From assembly GCA_029261955.1 (NCBI GenBank), contig JAJDAI010000937.1, positions 1-5,799 of the forward strand: a stretch of DNA of 5,799 nucleotides, written 5' to 3'. The notes under the pieces were generated by a model, which saw only the letters and a list, made by a program, of their open reading frames with translations, did not search any database and was not told the origin of the DNA. Origin of the DNA: Deltaproteobacteria bacterium. Lineage in GTDB: Bacteria > Myxococcota_A > UBA796 > UBA9615. A program made the translations under genes and the position numbers. The stretch's first letter is position 1. The number at the start of each line of letters is the position of its first letter. Positions 1 to 5,796 of this stretch are shown here, in pieces.

Positions 1-196
1 GCACCAGCGCCTGCGCGAGGGGGAGCTGGCCGAGCGGCAGGTCGAAGAGGATCGATCCCCCGCTGCCGCCCTCGATGCCCGCGCCCAGGGACTCGAGCGT
101 CGCGCGGTTGTCCGCGGTGTTGGGCGCGCGACCGAGCGCCCACGGCTCGGCCGCGGCGAGGCTGGGGATCAGCAGCAGGAGGCTGAGCAGGCGCAC
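1..196 (-). CDS. Secreted protein of unknown function, N-terminal part only
   Basis: This open frame starts at a GTG (194-196) and runs off the left edge without a stop, giving 65 codons. The first residues, MRLLSLLLLIPSLAAAEPW, form a short signal peptide: one Arg, a Leu-rich core and an A-A-A cleavage site just before Glu-Pro-Trp, so Sec export to the periplasm or beyond is expected. The visible mature part contains a Gly/Ser-rich stretch (about residues 40-50) followed by a hydrophobic L-P-L-x-x-L-P-L segment. I do not recognise the family. The GTG lies only 10 nt after the stop of the M23 peptidase gene, so the two are probably co-transcribed and perhaps translationally coupled. No Shine-Dalgarno sequence is placed properly before the GTG; an AGGA lies about 14 nt upstream, overlapping the end of the previous gene. 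The start rests on the signal peptide, and the function is unknown because most of the gene is outside the window. Confidence 0.6.
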   Translation of the reverse strand, partial: MRLLSLLLLIPSLAAAEPWALGRAPNTADNRATLESLGAGIEGGSGGSILFDLPLGQLPLAQALV

Positions 197-206
197 GGGG
201 GGAGAA

Positions 207-1499
207 TCAATCCTGCGCGGGGGCTTCGCCAGGGGTTTCCTCCGCGGGCGGGGCCTCAGCAGGCAGGTCGGGGATGGCGATGGCCGTCAGCTGCGGGGCC
301 AGCACGTCCCGCAGGGCCTCGAAGGCCGGGCGCTCGGCCTTGCTGATGGGCTCCGTGCGCGGGAACTTCTGGGCGCGGAAGTTGGTGTAGGCGCCGTTCA
401 CGTAGAACTCGAAGTGCAGGTGCGGACCCGTCGCGAGGCCCGTGCTGCCGACGTAGCCGACCAGCTGGCCCTGGTCCACGACCTGCCCCCTGCGCACCGC
501 GATGCGGCTGAGGTGGCTGTAGGAGCTGCCGTACTTGCCGCTGTGCTTCAGGCGCACGTGCTTGCCGTAGCCGCCCTTCGTGCCCGAGATGGTGACCGTG
601 CCGCGGCCGATGGCCCGCACCGGCGTGCCCTTGCCGGCGGCGTAGTCGATGCCGTTGTGGGCGCGCCACTTCTTGAGCACGGGGTGGTAGCGACGCTTCG
701 TGAAGCCCGAGCTGATCCGGCTGAACTTGAGCGGGGATTGGAGGAACATCTTCTTGCTGCTCAGGCCCTCGGCGTTGAAGAAGCCGACCTTCTCGTCGGC
801 GCCCTCGTAGCGAAAGCCGACGAAGGGCGTGCCCGAGGAGACGAACTCCGCGGCGAGGATGCGGCCGTAGCGCAGGTGCTCCTTCGTCTCGCTGTCCTGC
901 ACGTCTTCGATGAGCAGGCGGAAGGCGTCGCCGGTGCGGATCTGGGTGTTGAAGTCGATCTCCCACTCGAAGATCGACGCCAGGCCCACGATGTTGTCCG
1001 CGGTCATGCCGATGCGCTCGCAGGCGCCCCAGAGCGACGACGTCACCCGCCCGGCCAGGGGCACGACGACCAGGGTCGTGTCGCGAGCCTGCTCGACTGC
1101 GAGCCAGCCGCTCTCTTCGCGGCTGATCACCAGCTGGCGCTCGCCGAAGCGGTCCAGGGGGTAGACGAGGCCCACGAAGGCCCCCGAGCTGCGGTCGCTG
1201 CGCATGGTCAGCGACTCGCCCGCGCGGATCTTCGCGAGGTCGTGGATTTCGGTGGCCGAGTTCACCAGCGCGAGGGCGTCGGCGTAGTCCAGGCCCTGGT
1301 CTTGGAGGATCTTCGTGATCACCTGGCCCGACTTCACCTCGACCTCGGATGTGGTCCAGGGCGGCGGGGGCGGGGTGGGCTCCGGAGTGGGCTCCGGGAC
1401 GGGCGTCGCGGTGGGCGCTGCCTCCTCGGGGGCGTCGGAGCCGCAGGCCGGGAGCAGCGCCAGCACCAGTGAGAGCATCAGCGTTCGCAACAGCAGCAT
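207..1499 (-). CDS. M23 (LytM/MepM-like) peptidoglycan endopeptidase lipoprotein
   Basis: Probable zinc D,D-endopeptidase of the MepM/Csd3 type; that family cleaves cross-links in periplasmic peptidoglycan during wall growth. The chosen start gives 430 residues. Residues 1-19 are a lipoprotein signal ending in the lipobox L-P-A-C (Cys19); the +2 residue is Gly, so outer-membrane sorting is expected. A Pro/Thr/Glu linker follows (about 29-48), then a LysM/OapA-like segment (about 51-98), a Csd3-like middle domain (about 100-248) and the M23 domain (about 258-373). All catalytic elements are present: H-x3-D (His281, Asp285), the Y-S-H motif (His329) and H-L-H (His360, His362), so it should be active. 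The tail is Pro/Ala/Glu-rich. The frame stays open to an ATG at 1565, adding 22 Arg-rich residues, but the ATG at 1499 puts the signal peptide at the N terminus, as expected. Neither start has a good ribosome binding site. MepM itself is not a classical lipoprotein, so the lipobox is a small variation. Confidence 0.93.
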   Translation of the reverse strand: MLLLRTLMLSLVLALLPACGSDAPEEAAPTATPVPEPTPEPTPPPPPWTTSEVEVKSGQVITKILQDQGLDYADALALVNSATEIHDLAKIRAGESLTMRSDRSSGAFVGLVYPLDRFGERQLVISREESGWLAVEQARDTTLVVVPLAGRVTSSLWGACERIGMTADNIVGLASIFEWEIDFNTQIRTGDAFRLLIEDVQDSETKEHLRYGRILAAEFVSSGTPFVGFRYEGADEKVGFFNAEGLSSKKMFLQSPLKFSRISSGFTKRRYHPVLKKWRAHNGIDYAAGKGTPVRAIGRGTVTISGTKGGYGKHVRLKHSGKYGSSYSHLSRIAVRRGQVVDQGQLVGYVGSTGLATGPHLHFEFYVNGAYTNFRAQKFPRTEPISKAERPAFEALRDVLAPQLTAIAIPDLPAEAPPAEETPGEAPAQD

Positions 1500-1579
1500 C
1501 CGGGTTCCGAGTCCGCGGCTGACCCTGCTCCGTCGGGGGTGTGACGGGGAGGGGGCGCCAGCCATTCAGCCAGGGGGCG

Positions 1580-1608
1580 TGTCTACGTCGATTCGGAGGC
1601 GATGTCGA
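1580..1608 (-). promoter_or_regulatory. Possible sigma-70-like promoter for the M23 peptidase gene
   Basis: On the minus strand TCGACA (1603-1608) is followed after exactly 17 bp by TAGACA (1580-1585). The -35 box matches TTGACA at five of six positions, but the -10 box matches TATAAT at only three of six and lacks the final T. A transcript from here would start near 1573, giving a leader of about 74 nt before the ATG at 1499. The 121-bp gap after the radical SAM gene leaves room for a promoter. The sequence match alone is weak. Confidence 0.25.
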
Positions 1609-1620
1609 GAATGCCCCGAC

Positions 1621-3102
1621 TCAGTTCGCCTGGGCGGTCCGGGGGATCACGTCGTCCTGGCCGAGCGTCAGGTCCTGCCGTGTGTCGAAGTCCGTGATCT
1701 TGATGCCGACGTCGAACATCGACTCGTAGAAGAAGTTCATCACCTGCGCGCGGCGCTTGCGCTCAGCGAGGTCGTTGGCGCCGTCCTTGATCCACCAACC
1801 CAGGGCGTCGCCCTCGTTCATCTCGATGCCCCAGTAGGCCCGCGCCCGCCAGATGGGCGTGTTCTTCTGGACGATGAGCAGCGAGCTCGTCGGCGCTTCG
1901 GTGAAGAGGTGGTGGTGGTTGATGAGGAACTGGACCGTCTCGGCGAACTCCTTCCGCGTCTCCGCGGGGTGGCCGATGATCAGGTTGCTGAAGAAGCGCA
2001 TGCCCGTCTCGTGCATGTCCGTCAGCAGGCGCGAGACCTCGTCGTCGTCATACTTCTTGCCCATGGCGGCGAGGACCTTCGGGCTGAAGGACTCGAAGCC
2101 GAAGCCGAGGAACTCGCAGCCCGCGGCGCGCATCTTCTCCAGCAGGCTGCGCTTGAGCGTGCGCGAGACGATCGCGTTGCCGCCCCAGGTCACGCCGAGG
2201 GGCCGCTCGATGAGCAGGTCGCAGAGGCGACCCAGCTGCTTCGCCGATCCGTTGATGAGCAGATCGTTGAAGTGGTAGCTGGTCAGCCCGTGCCGCTCGA
2301 CGTTCTGCTTCATCTCCGCGTAGATGTCGTCGGCGTCGCGGTAGCGGAAGTTCTGCCAGATCTCGGCCTGGAGGCAGAAGTCGCACTTGCGCACGCAGCC
2401 CCGCGCCATGAGCGTCGAGATGCAGCGGCTGGGCTCGTAGGGCGGCGCCGTCTGCGCGGTGTAGTAGTCCAGCGGCAGGTCTTCGAAGTCCGGCCAGGCC
2501 AGGTCGTCGACCTTCGGCAGGGGAGGGCGCAGCCCGGTGTCCTCGACCCCGCCCTCGCCGTGGGGCAGCAGCAGCCCGCGCACGTCGCTGAAGTCCGTCC
2601 GCCCGGCGGCCACGCGCTCGATGATGTCGAGCAGCGGACCCTCGCCCTCGCCGTGCACGACGAGGTCGATGGCGCCGGACCAGGCCAGGTTGTATCCGTA
2701 GAAGCCGGGGTCTGCGACCTGCCCGCCGACGACGACCATCACGCCGGGGGCGCGCGCCTTGAGGGCCCGCGCGAGGTGCTTCGTCGCCTCGATGGAGTAG
2801 GCGGAGATGCCGACGATCTGCGGGTCGAAGGCCAGGATGCGGTCGAGGTAGGTACCCAGGGTCGGGCCCGTGATCTTGGGCTCGATCTCGTCGCGGTAGG
2901 AGGCCTCGTCCTGCCACTTGTGCAGGTGCGTGCGGTCCCAGTACTCCTTGAGGCTCACCGGCGCGTGGTGGAACAGCTCGATGTTCCAGTCCAGCTGCAG
3001 CACGTCGTGCCCGTGGCGCTTGAGCCAGCCGGCCAGGTAGGCGGTGGTCAACGGCGGCGTCTTCATGGCCCAGATGGGCGTCGCAACCAGGGCTACCCGC
3101 AT
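1621..3102 (-). CDS. B12-binding-domain radical SAM protein
   Basis: A 493-residue radical SAM enzyme of the cobalamin-binding class. Residues 1-165 show the Rossmann-like B12-binding fold: T-P-P-L-T-T-A-Y-L-A early, an F-D-P-Q-I-V-G-I-S-A-Y strand (92-102), V-V-V-G-G (123-127) and G-E-G-E (151-154). The classical D-x-H-x-x-G cobalamin ligand motif is not seen, as is common in this class. The radical SAM core follows with C-x3-C-x2-C (Cys236, Cys240, Cys243) binding the 4Fe-4S cluster, G-F-E-S (335-338) and G-H-P-A-E-T (377-382). The C-terminal 100 residues are rich in Trp and charge and carry no further cysteine cluster. Relatives include methyltransferases and ring- or carbon-skeleton-modifying enzymes, so neither substrate nor reaction can be named. 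The ATG at 3102 is supported by the immediate start of the B12 fold. The sequence before it is pyrimidine-rich, with no Shine-Dalgarno. It lies 41 bp after the ClpX-like gene and may share its transcript. Confidence 0.92.
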   Translation of the reverse strand: MRVALVATPIWAMKTPPLTTAYLAGWLKRHGHDVLQLDWNIELFHHAPVSLKEYWDRTHLHKWQDEASYRDEIEPKITGPTLGTYLDRILAFDPQIVGISAYSIEATKHLARALKARAPGVMVVVGGQVADPGFYGYNLAWSGAIDLVVHGEGEGPLLDIIERVAAGRTDFSDVRGLLLPHGEGGVEDTGLRPPLPKVDDLAWPDFEDLPLDYYTAQTAPPYEPSRCISTLMARGCVRKCDFCLQAEIWQNFRYRDADDIYAEMKQNVERHGLTSYHFNDLLINGSAKQLGRLCDLLIERPLGVTWGGNAIVSRTLKRSLLEKMRAAGCEFLGFGFESFSPKVLAAMGKKYDDDEVSRLLTDMHETGMRFFSNLIIGHPAETRKEFAETVQFLINHHHLFTEAPTSSLLIVQKNTPIWRARAYWGIEMNEGDALGWWIKDGANDLAERKRRAQVMNFFYESMFDVGIKITDFDTRQDLTLGQDDVIPRTAQAN

Positions 3103-3143
3103 GGCGGGGAGGATAGCACCGGGATTCCGGGGTCGCCGATGGC

Positions 3144-4313
3144 CTACATCGCGGCGGATCGCAGGGCCAGCAACGGCTCCTCGTGCCCGAGCACCGCGCC
3201 CTCGGTGATGACGACCTGGACCACGTCGTCGCGGCTGGGCAGCTCGAACATCAGCGGCAGCAGGACCCGCTCCACCTGGCTGCGCAGGCCCCGTGCGCCG
3301 GTGCCCTGCTCCAGGGCGGCGCGCGCGATGCAGGTCAGGGCGTCATCGGTGAAGCGCAGATCGACCCCGTCCAGGGCGAAGAGCCGGCGGAACTGGCGGA
3401 CGATCGCCCCCCGAGGTCGCACGAGGATCTCGGTGAGGGCCTCTTCGTCCAGCGGGTCGAGGTGCGCGATGCAGGGCAGGCGCCCCAGCAGCTCCGGGAT
3501 GAGGCCGAAGGTGTGGAAGTCCTCCGCGCCGACCTCGGCCGGCCCGCTCGCCCGCGTCGCACCGAAGCCCACGCCGCTGCGGCCCGCGCGCCGGCCAGCC
3601 ACCTCGTCCAGCCCCGAGAAGGCACCGGCGAGGATGAAGAGGATGTTGCTGGTGTCGATCCAGACCCGCCCCGAGGTCGGCCGCCGTGCCCGCATCCGGG
3701 TCCCCTCCAGCAGCCGGAGCAGCGCCTGCTGCACGCCCTCGCCGCTGATGTCGCGGCCCACCGAGCCCGCCGCGCGGCTCGCGAGCTTGTCCGCCTCGTC
3801 CAGGAAGATGATGCCGCCCTCGCAGGCGTCCACATCCCCCTGCGCTGCGGCCAGCAGCCCTTCGATGAGCACGTCGGCGTCCTCGCCCACGTAGCCCGCC
3901 TGGGTGAGCGCGGTGGCGTCGGCCATGTGCAGGGGCAGGTCCACGAGCTTCGCGAGGTGCTGGACGAGGTGCGTCTTGCCCGAGCCCGTGGGGCCGACGA
4001 GCAGGACGTTGGACTTGCCCAGCTCCAGCGGCGGGCCGGGTGGGGCGGCGCGGCGCCCGATGCGCTTGAGGTGGTTGTGCACGGCGACGCAGAGCTGGCG
4101 CTTCGCGCGCTCCTGGCCGACCACGTGGCGGTCCAGGGCCTGCTTCAGGGCTCGCGGGGTGCCGGGCTGGGCGGGCGCCGCGCCCACGAGGTCGTGGGCG
4201 ACGTCCAGGCAGTCGCGGCAGATGAACCGGGCCCCGTCGGGGCTCGCCATCGGGCCCGCGGTGCCGTCGCAGAAGGCGCATCGGCGGGACGGAACTCGGT
4301 TCGCTCGGGTCAT
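3144..4313 (-). CDS. clpX: ClpX-type AAA+ unfoldase, divergent form
   Basis: ATP-dependent protein unfoldase of the ClpX family, which in the cytoplasm feeds substrates to ClpP. With the start chosen it has 389 residues (E. coli ClpX has 424). Features in order: N-terminal zinc-binding domain with two C-x2-C pairs (Cys12/15, Cys32/35); Walker A G-P-T-G-S-G-K-T (107-114); pore loop G-Y-V-G (140-143); Walker B I-I-F-L-D-E (168-173); R-D-I-S-G-E-G-V-Q-Q-A-L-L (187-199); a V-G-F loop (248-250) where ClpX has the ClpP-docking I-G-F; F-G-L-I-P-E-L-L-G-R-L-P with the arginine finger (Arg278); and sensor 2 in G-A-R-G-L-R (Arg341). Between L-L-E-G-T and D-T-S it has 14 residues where E. coli has about 20, and no R-K-H. 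The ATG at 4313 has a GGAGG 4 nt upstream; an in-frame GTG at 4343 would add ten Gly/Pro-rich residues and is less likely. No clpP or tig adjoins, so this may be a second ClpX copy. Confidence 0.93.
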   Translation of the reverse strand: MTRANRVPSRRCAFCDGTAGPMASPDGARFICRDCLDVAHDLVGAAPAQPGTPRALKQALDRHVVGQERAKRQLCVAVHNHLKRIGRRAAPPGPPLELGKSNVLLVGPTGSGKTHLVQHLAKLVDLPLHMADATALTQAGYVGEDADVLIEGLLAAAQGDVDACEGGIIFLDEADKLASRAAGSVGRDISGEGVQQALLRLLEGTRMRARRPTSGRVWIDTSNILFILAGAFSGLDEVAGRRAGRSGVGFGATRASGPAEVGAEDFHTFGLIPELLGRLPCIAHLDPLDEEALTEILVRPRGAIVRQFRRLFALDGVDLRFTDDALTCIARAALEQGTGARGLRSQVERVLLPLMFELPSRDDVVQVVITEGAVLGHEEPLLALRSAAM

Positions 4314-4317
4314 CGGA

Positions 4318-4322
4318 CCTCC
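4318..4322 (-). promoter_or_regulatory. Shine-Dalgarno site deciding the clpX start
   Basis: The minus strand reads GGAGG here, 4 nt before the ATG at 4311-4313. It is the only strong ribosome binding site before any gene in the window. It favours the 389-residue ClpX product over the GTG at 4343. Confidence 0.75.
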
Positions 4323-4330
4323 AGGCGCAG

Positions 4331-4345
4331 GGGTGCCTCCCACCC
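4331..4345 (-). repeat. Inverted repeat in the clpX leader
   Basis: Perfect 5-bp arms, GGGTG and CACCC, flank a 5-nt centre that reads GGAGG on the minus strand. In the clpX transcript this would be a small hairpin with a Shine-Dalgarno-like loop, about 17 nt upstream of the ATG and just beyond the true GGAGG. It may be chance in GC-rich DNA. Confidence 0.3.
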
Positions 4346-4415
4346 TGTGCTGCTTTGGTCCCTGTACGAACGCTAGGGGCGATTTCGGGCTGCGACCAGT
4401 GCCTCCAGCGACCCG

Positions 4416-4428
4416 GGCGGGTCCCGCC
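4416..4428. repeat. Inverted repeat in the divergent promoter region
   Basis: GGCGGG and CCCGCC form a perfect 6-bp palindrome around a single T. It overlaps a second inverted repeat, GACCC-GGGC-GGGTC (4410-4423). It lies 36 bp before the J-protein start and could be an operator, but short GC-only palindromes are frequent by chance at this base composition. Confidence 0.3.
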
Positions 4429-4464
4429 GCTTGTGTTCAGCGCCCCCGAAAGCGACCATGCGGC

Positions 4465-5796
4465 GTGTCTCGCCCACCGGACTACTACGCGATCCTGGGT
4501 GTCGCCCGAAACGCCGACGACCGCGATGTCAAGCGCGCGTGGCGCAGCGCGGCGCGCAACCTGCATCCCGATCTGCCGGCGAACAAGGGCAACGCACACG
4601 CCCTGCGTCGCTTCCAGCTGGTCAAGGAGGCCTACGACGTCCTCAGCGATGAGGAGCGCCGCAAGGACTACGACGCCGGGCGGACGCCCTACATGCGCGT
4701 CACCGCGGGGTGGACCGACGGCGATCCCGGCCCCTCGCAGCGCAGCTCGGAGTCGGCGGACGACATCGAGCTCCAGACGGACGCGGGGGAGGGCGTCGCC
4801 GACATCTTCGCGTCCCTCTTCAGCGGCGGCGCGGCGTCGAATCAGGCGCCAAAGACCGACTCGCTCTGGGATCCCGAGCGCCTGAACCGGGACGGGCACG
4901 CCACCCGCGGCGCCGACAGCCCCGAGCGCTCCTCGGCCAACGGCTGGCGCCCACAAGACGATCCGCGCGCCGCCGCGCAGGGCCCCGGGCCGGCCGCCGA
5001 CTCCTCCGGGGGCGGAGGCTGGCGCCCCGAGTACGACCCGAACAACGCTGATCGGAAGCGGCGCTGGGGCTTCGATCCCGAGGACCTCGCCGAGGCCGCC
5101 CTCAAGGGCGACATGGCCGAGGCGGACGGGATGTTCGGCGGCGGGCCCGACCTCGGGGACGAGCGCGACCCCTGGCAGCAGCCCGGCGAGAGGCGAAACA
5201 CCCCCCGGAGCGAAGCGTCGACCCGCGGGGAGGAGCTGTCGATCAGCGTGCAGGTGCCCTTCCGCACCGCCGCGCTCGGCGGGCCGCACCGAACCACCTA
5301 CCGGGTGCCCGACGCCGCTGGAAACTGGTCCGTCGAGGAGCTGGTCCTCGCCCTGCCCGCCGGCTTCGACGACGGCGGCGAGCTGCGGATCGCCGCGCGC
5401 GGCAACCTCTCGGCCAACGGCGGCCCGCGGGGCGACCTGCTGGTCTCCGTCTTCGTGGAAGACGACCCCATCTTCAGCCGCCGAGGTGCCGACGTGCTCG
5501 TCGACCTGCCCCTCAGCCCCTGGGAGGCGGCGGCCGGGACCCAGCTTCAGGTCCCCACGCTCCAGGGCAGCAACCGCGTGCGGGTGCCGCCCGGCGTCAA
5601 GTCGGGTCAGAAGCTCCGGCTGCGCGGCCTCGGGCTCATCGGCGCCGACGGTCGCCGGGGCAGCCAGGAGCTGGTCATCCAGATCCAGCTGCCGCCCGGG
5701 CTGTCCGCCGAAGGGCTCGAGCTGCTCAAGCGCCTGGACGTGATCTCTGCCTGGTCGCCGCGCGCCACCTGGGCCCGCGAGTCCGACGAGGGCTGA
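4465..5796 (+). CDS. Type II DnaJ-family co-chaperone (J-domain plus DnaJ C-terminal domains, no zinc finger)
   Basis: A 443-residue Hsp40 that should stimulate a DnaK ATPase and hand over unfolded clients. The J-domain spans residues 5-70: D-Y-Y-A-I-L-G-V at the front, a basic helix II, H-P-D (34-36) and K-E-A-Y-D-V-L-S-D-E in helix III. A D-I-F motif follows (113-115, then A-S-L-F-S-G-G), as in the G/F region of DnaJ. Residues 256-410 match the two DnaJ C-terminal beta domains, with the landmarks G-G-P-R-G-D-L-L-V, V-P-T-L-Q-G and P-P-G-V-K-S-G-Q-K-L-R-L-R-G. A short helix (412-425) resembles the DnaJ dimerisation end. There is no C-x-x-C-x-G-x-G zinc region and no cysteine at all, so it is CbpA-like (type II). 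It is longer than CbpA (306) or DnaJ (376) because of a linker of about 180 residues. The GTG start at 4465 places the J-domain at the N terminus, but its ribosome binding site is weak; the frame is open upstream and a GTG at 4399 is a second option. Confidence 0.9.
   Translation: MSRPPDYYAILGVARNADDRDVKRAWRSAARNLHPDLPANKGNAHALRRFQLVKEAYDVLSDEERRKDYDAGRTPYMRVTAGWTDGDPGPSQRSSESADDIELQTDAGEGVADIFASLFSGGAASNQAPKTDSLWDPERLNRDGHATRGADSPERSSANGWRPQDDPRAAAQGPGPAADSSGGGGWRPEYDPNNADRKRRWGFDPEDLAEAALKGDMAEADGMFGGGPDLGDERDPWQQPGERRNTPRSEASTRGEELSISVQVPFRTAALGGPHRTTYRVPDAAGNWSVEELVLALPAGFDDGGELRIAARGNLSANGGPRGDLLVSVFVEDDPIFSRRGADVLVDLPLSPWEAAAGTQLQVPTLQGSNRVRVPPGVKSGQKLRLRGLGLIGADGRRGSQELVIQIQLPPGLSAEGLELLKRLDVISAWSPRATWARESDEG
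4690..5229 (+). other. Long low-complexity linker of the J-protein with a repeated W-R-P motif
   Basis: Residues 76-255 of the J-protein are rich in Gly, Asp, Pro, Ser and Arg and look disordered. Within them W-R-P-Q-D-D-P (4945-4965) and W-R-P-E-Y-D-P (5020-5040) are near copies, both preceded by Gly or Asn-Gly. Looser Trp/Asp-Pro relatives are S-L-W-D-P-E, R-R-W-G-F-D-P-E-D and R-D-P-W-Q-Q-P. The segment replaces the usual short G/F linker. Its role is unknown. Confidence 0.6.

Larger units (their letters stand above)
4314..4464. other. Divergent intergenic region between clpX and the J-protein gene
   Basis: This 151-bp region must hold the control signals of both divergent genes. I see no convincing -35/-10 pair on either strand, no CIRCE heat-shock operator (TTAGCACTC-N9-GAGTGCTAA) and no sigma-32 box. 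It does contain two short perfect inverted repeats, listed separately. Its edges depend on the start codons chosen. Confidence 0.6.

Noticed and set aside
75..1472. Plus-strand open frame opposite the M23 gene
   Set aside because: Low-complexity Ala/Arg/Val translation, antisense to a gene with complete catalytic motifs.
1500..1620. Possible terminator after the radical SAM gene
   Set aside because: Only 4-bp complementary pieces (GTCG...CGAC) and no T-rich tail are seen.
3118..3133. Possible terminator between clpX and the radical SAM gene (CCGG-GATT-CCGG)
   Set aside because: Only a 4-bp stem and no T-run on the transcribed strand; too weak to call.
1315..3894. Very long open frame on the plus strand antisense to the M23, radical SAM and clpX genes
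   Set aside because: It is Val/Arg/Glu/Leu-biased with no recognisable domain and crosses three well-supported genes on the other strand; long spurious frames are expected in GC-rich DNA.
4431..4459. Possible plus-strand promoter with TTGTGT as a -35 box
   Set aside because: At 17 bp spacing the -10 position reads GACCAT, which does not resemble TATAAT.
4458..4652. ATG just before the J-protein start that opens a short frame
   Set aside because: It is out of frame with the J-domain and encodes an Arg/Pro/Gln-rich peptide without motifs; it overlaps the J-domain coding sequence.
3343..5289. Long minus-strand open frame spanning clpX and the J-protein gene
   Set aside because: It covers parts of two oppositely oriented genes with clear conserved domains, and its translation is Arg/Pro/Gly-rich without motifs.
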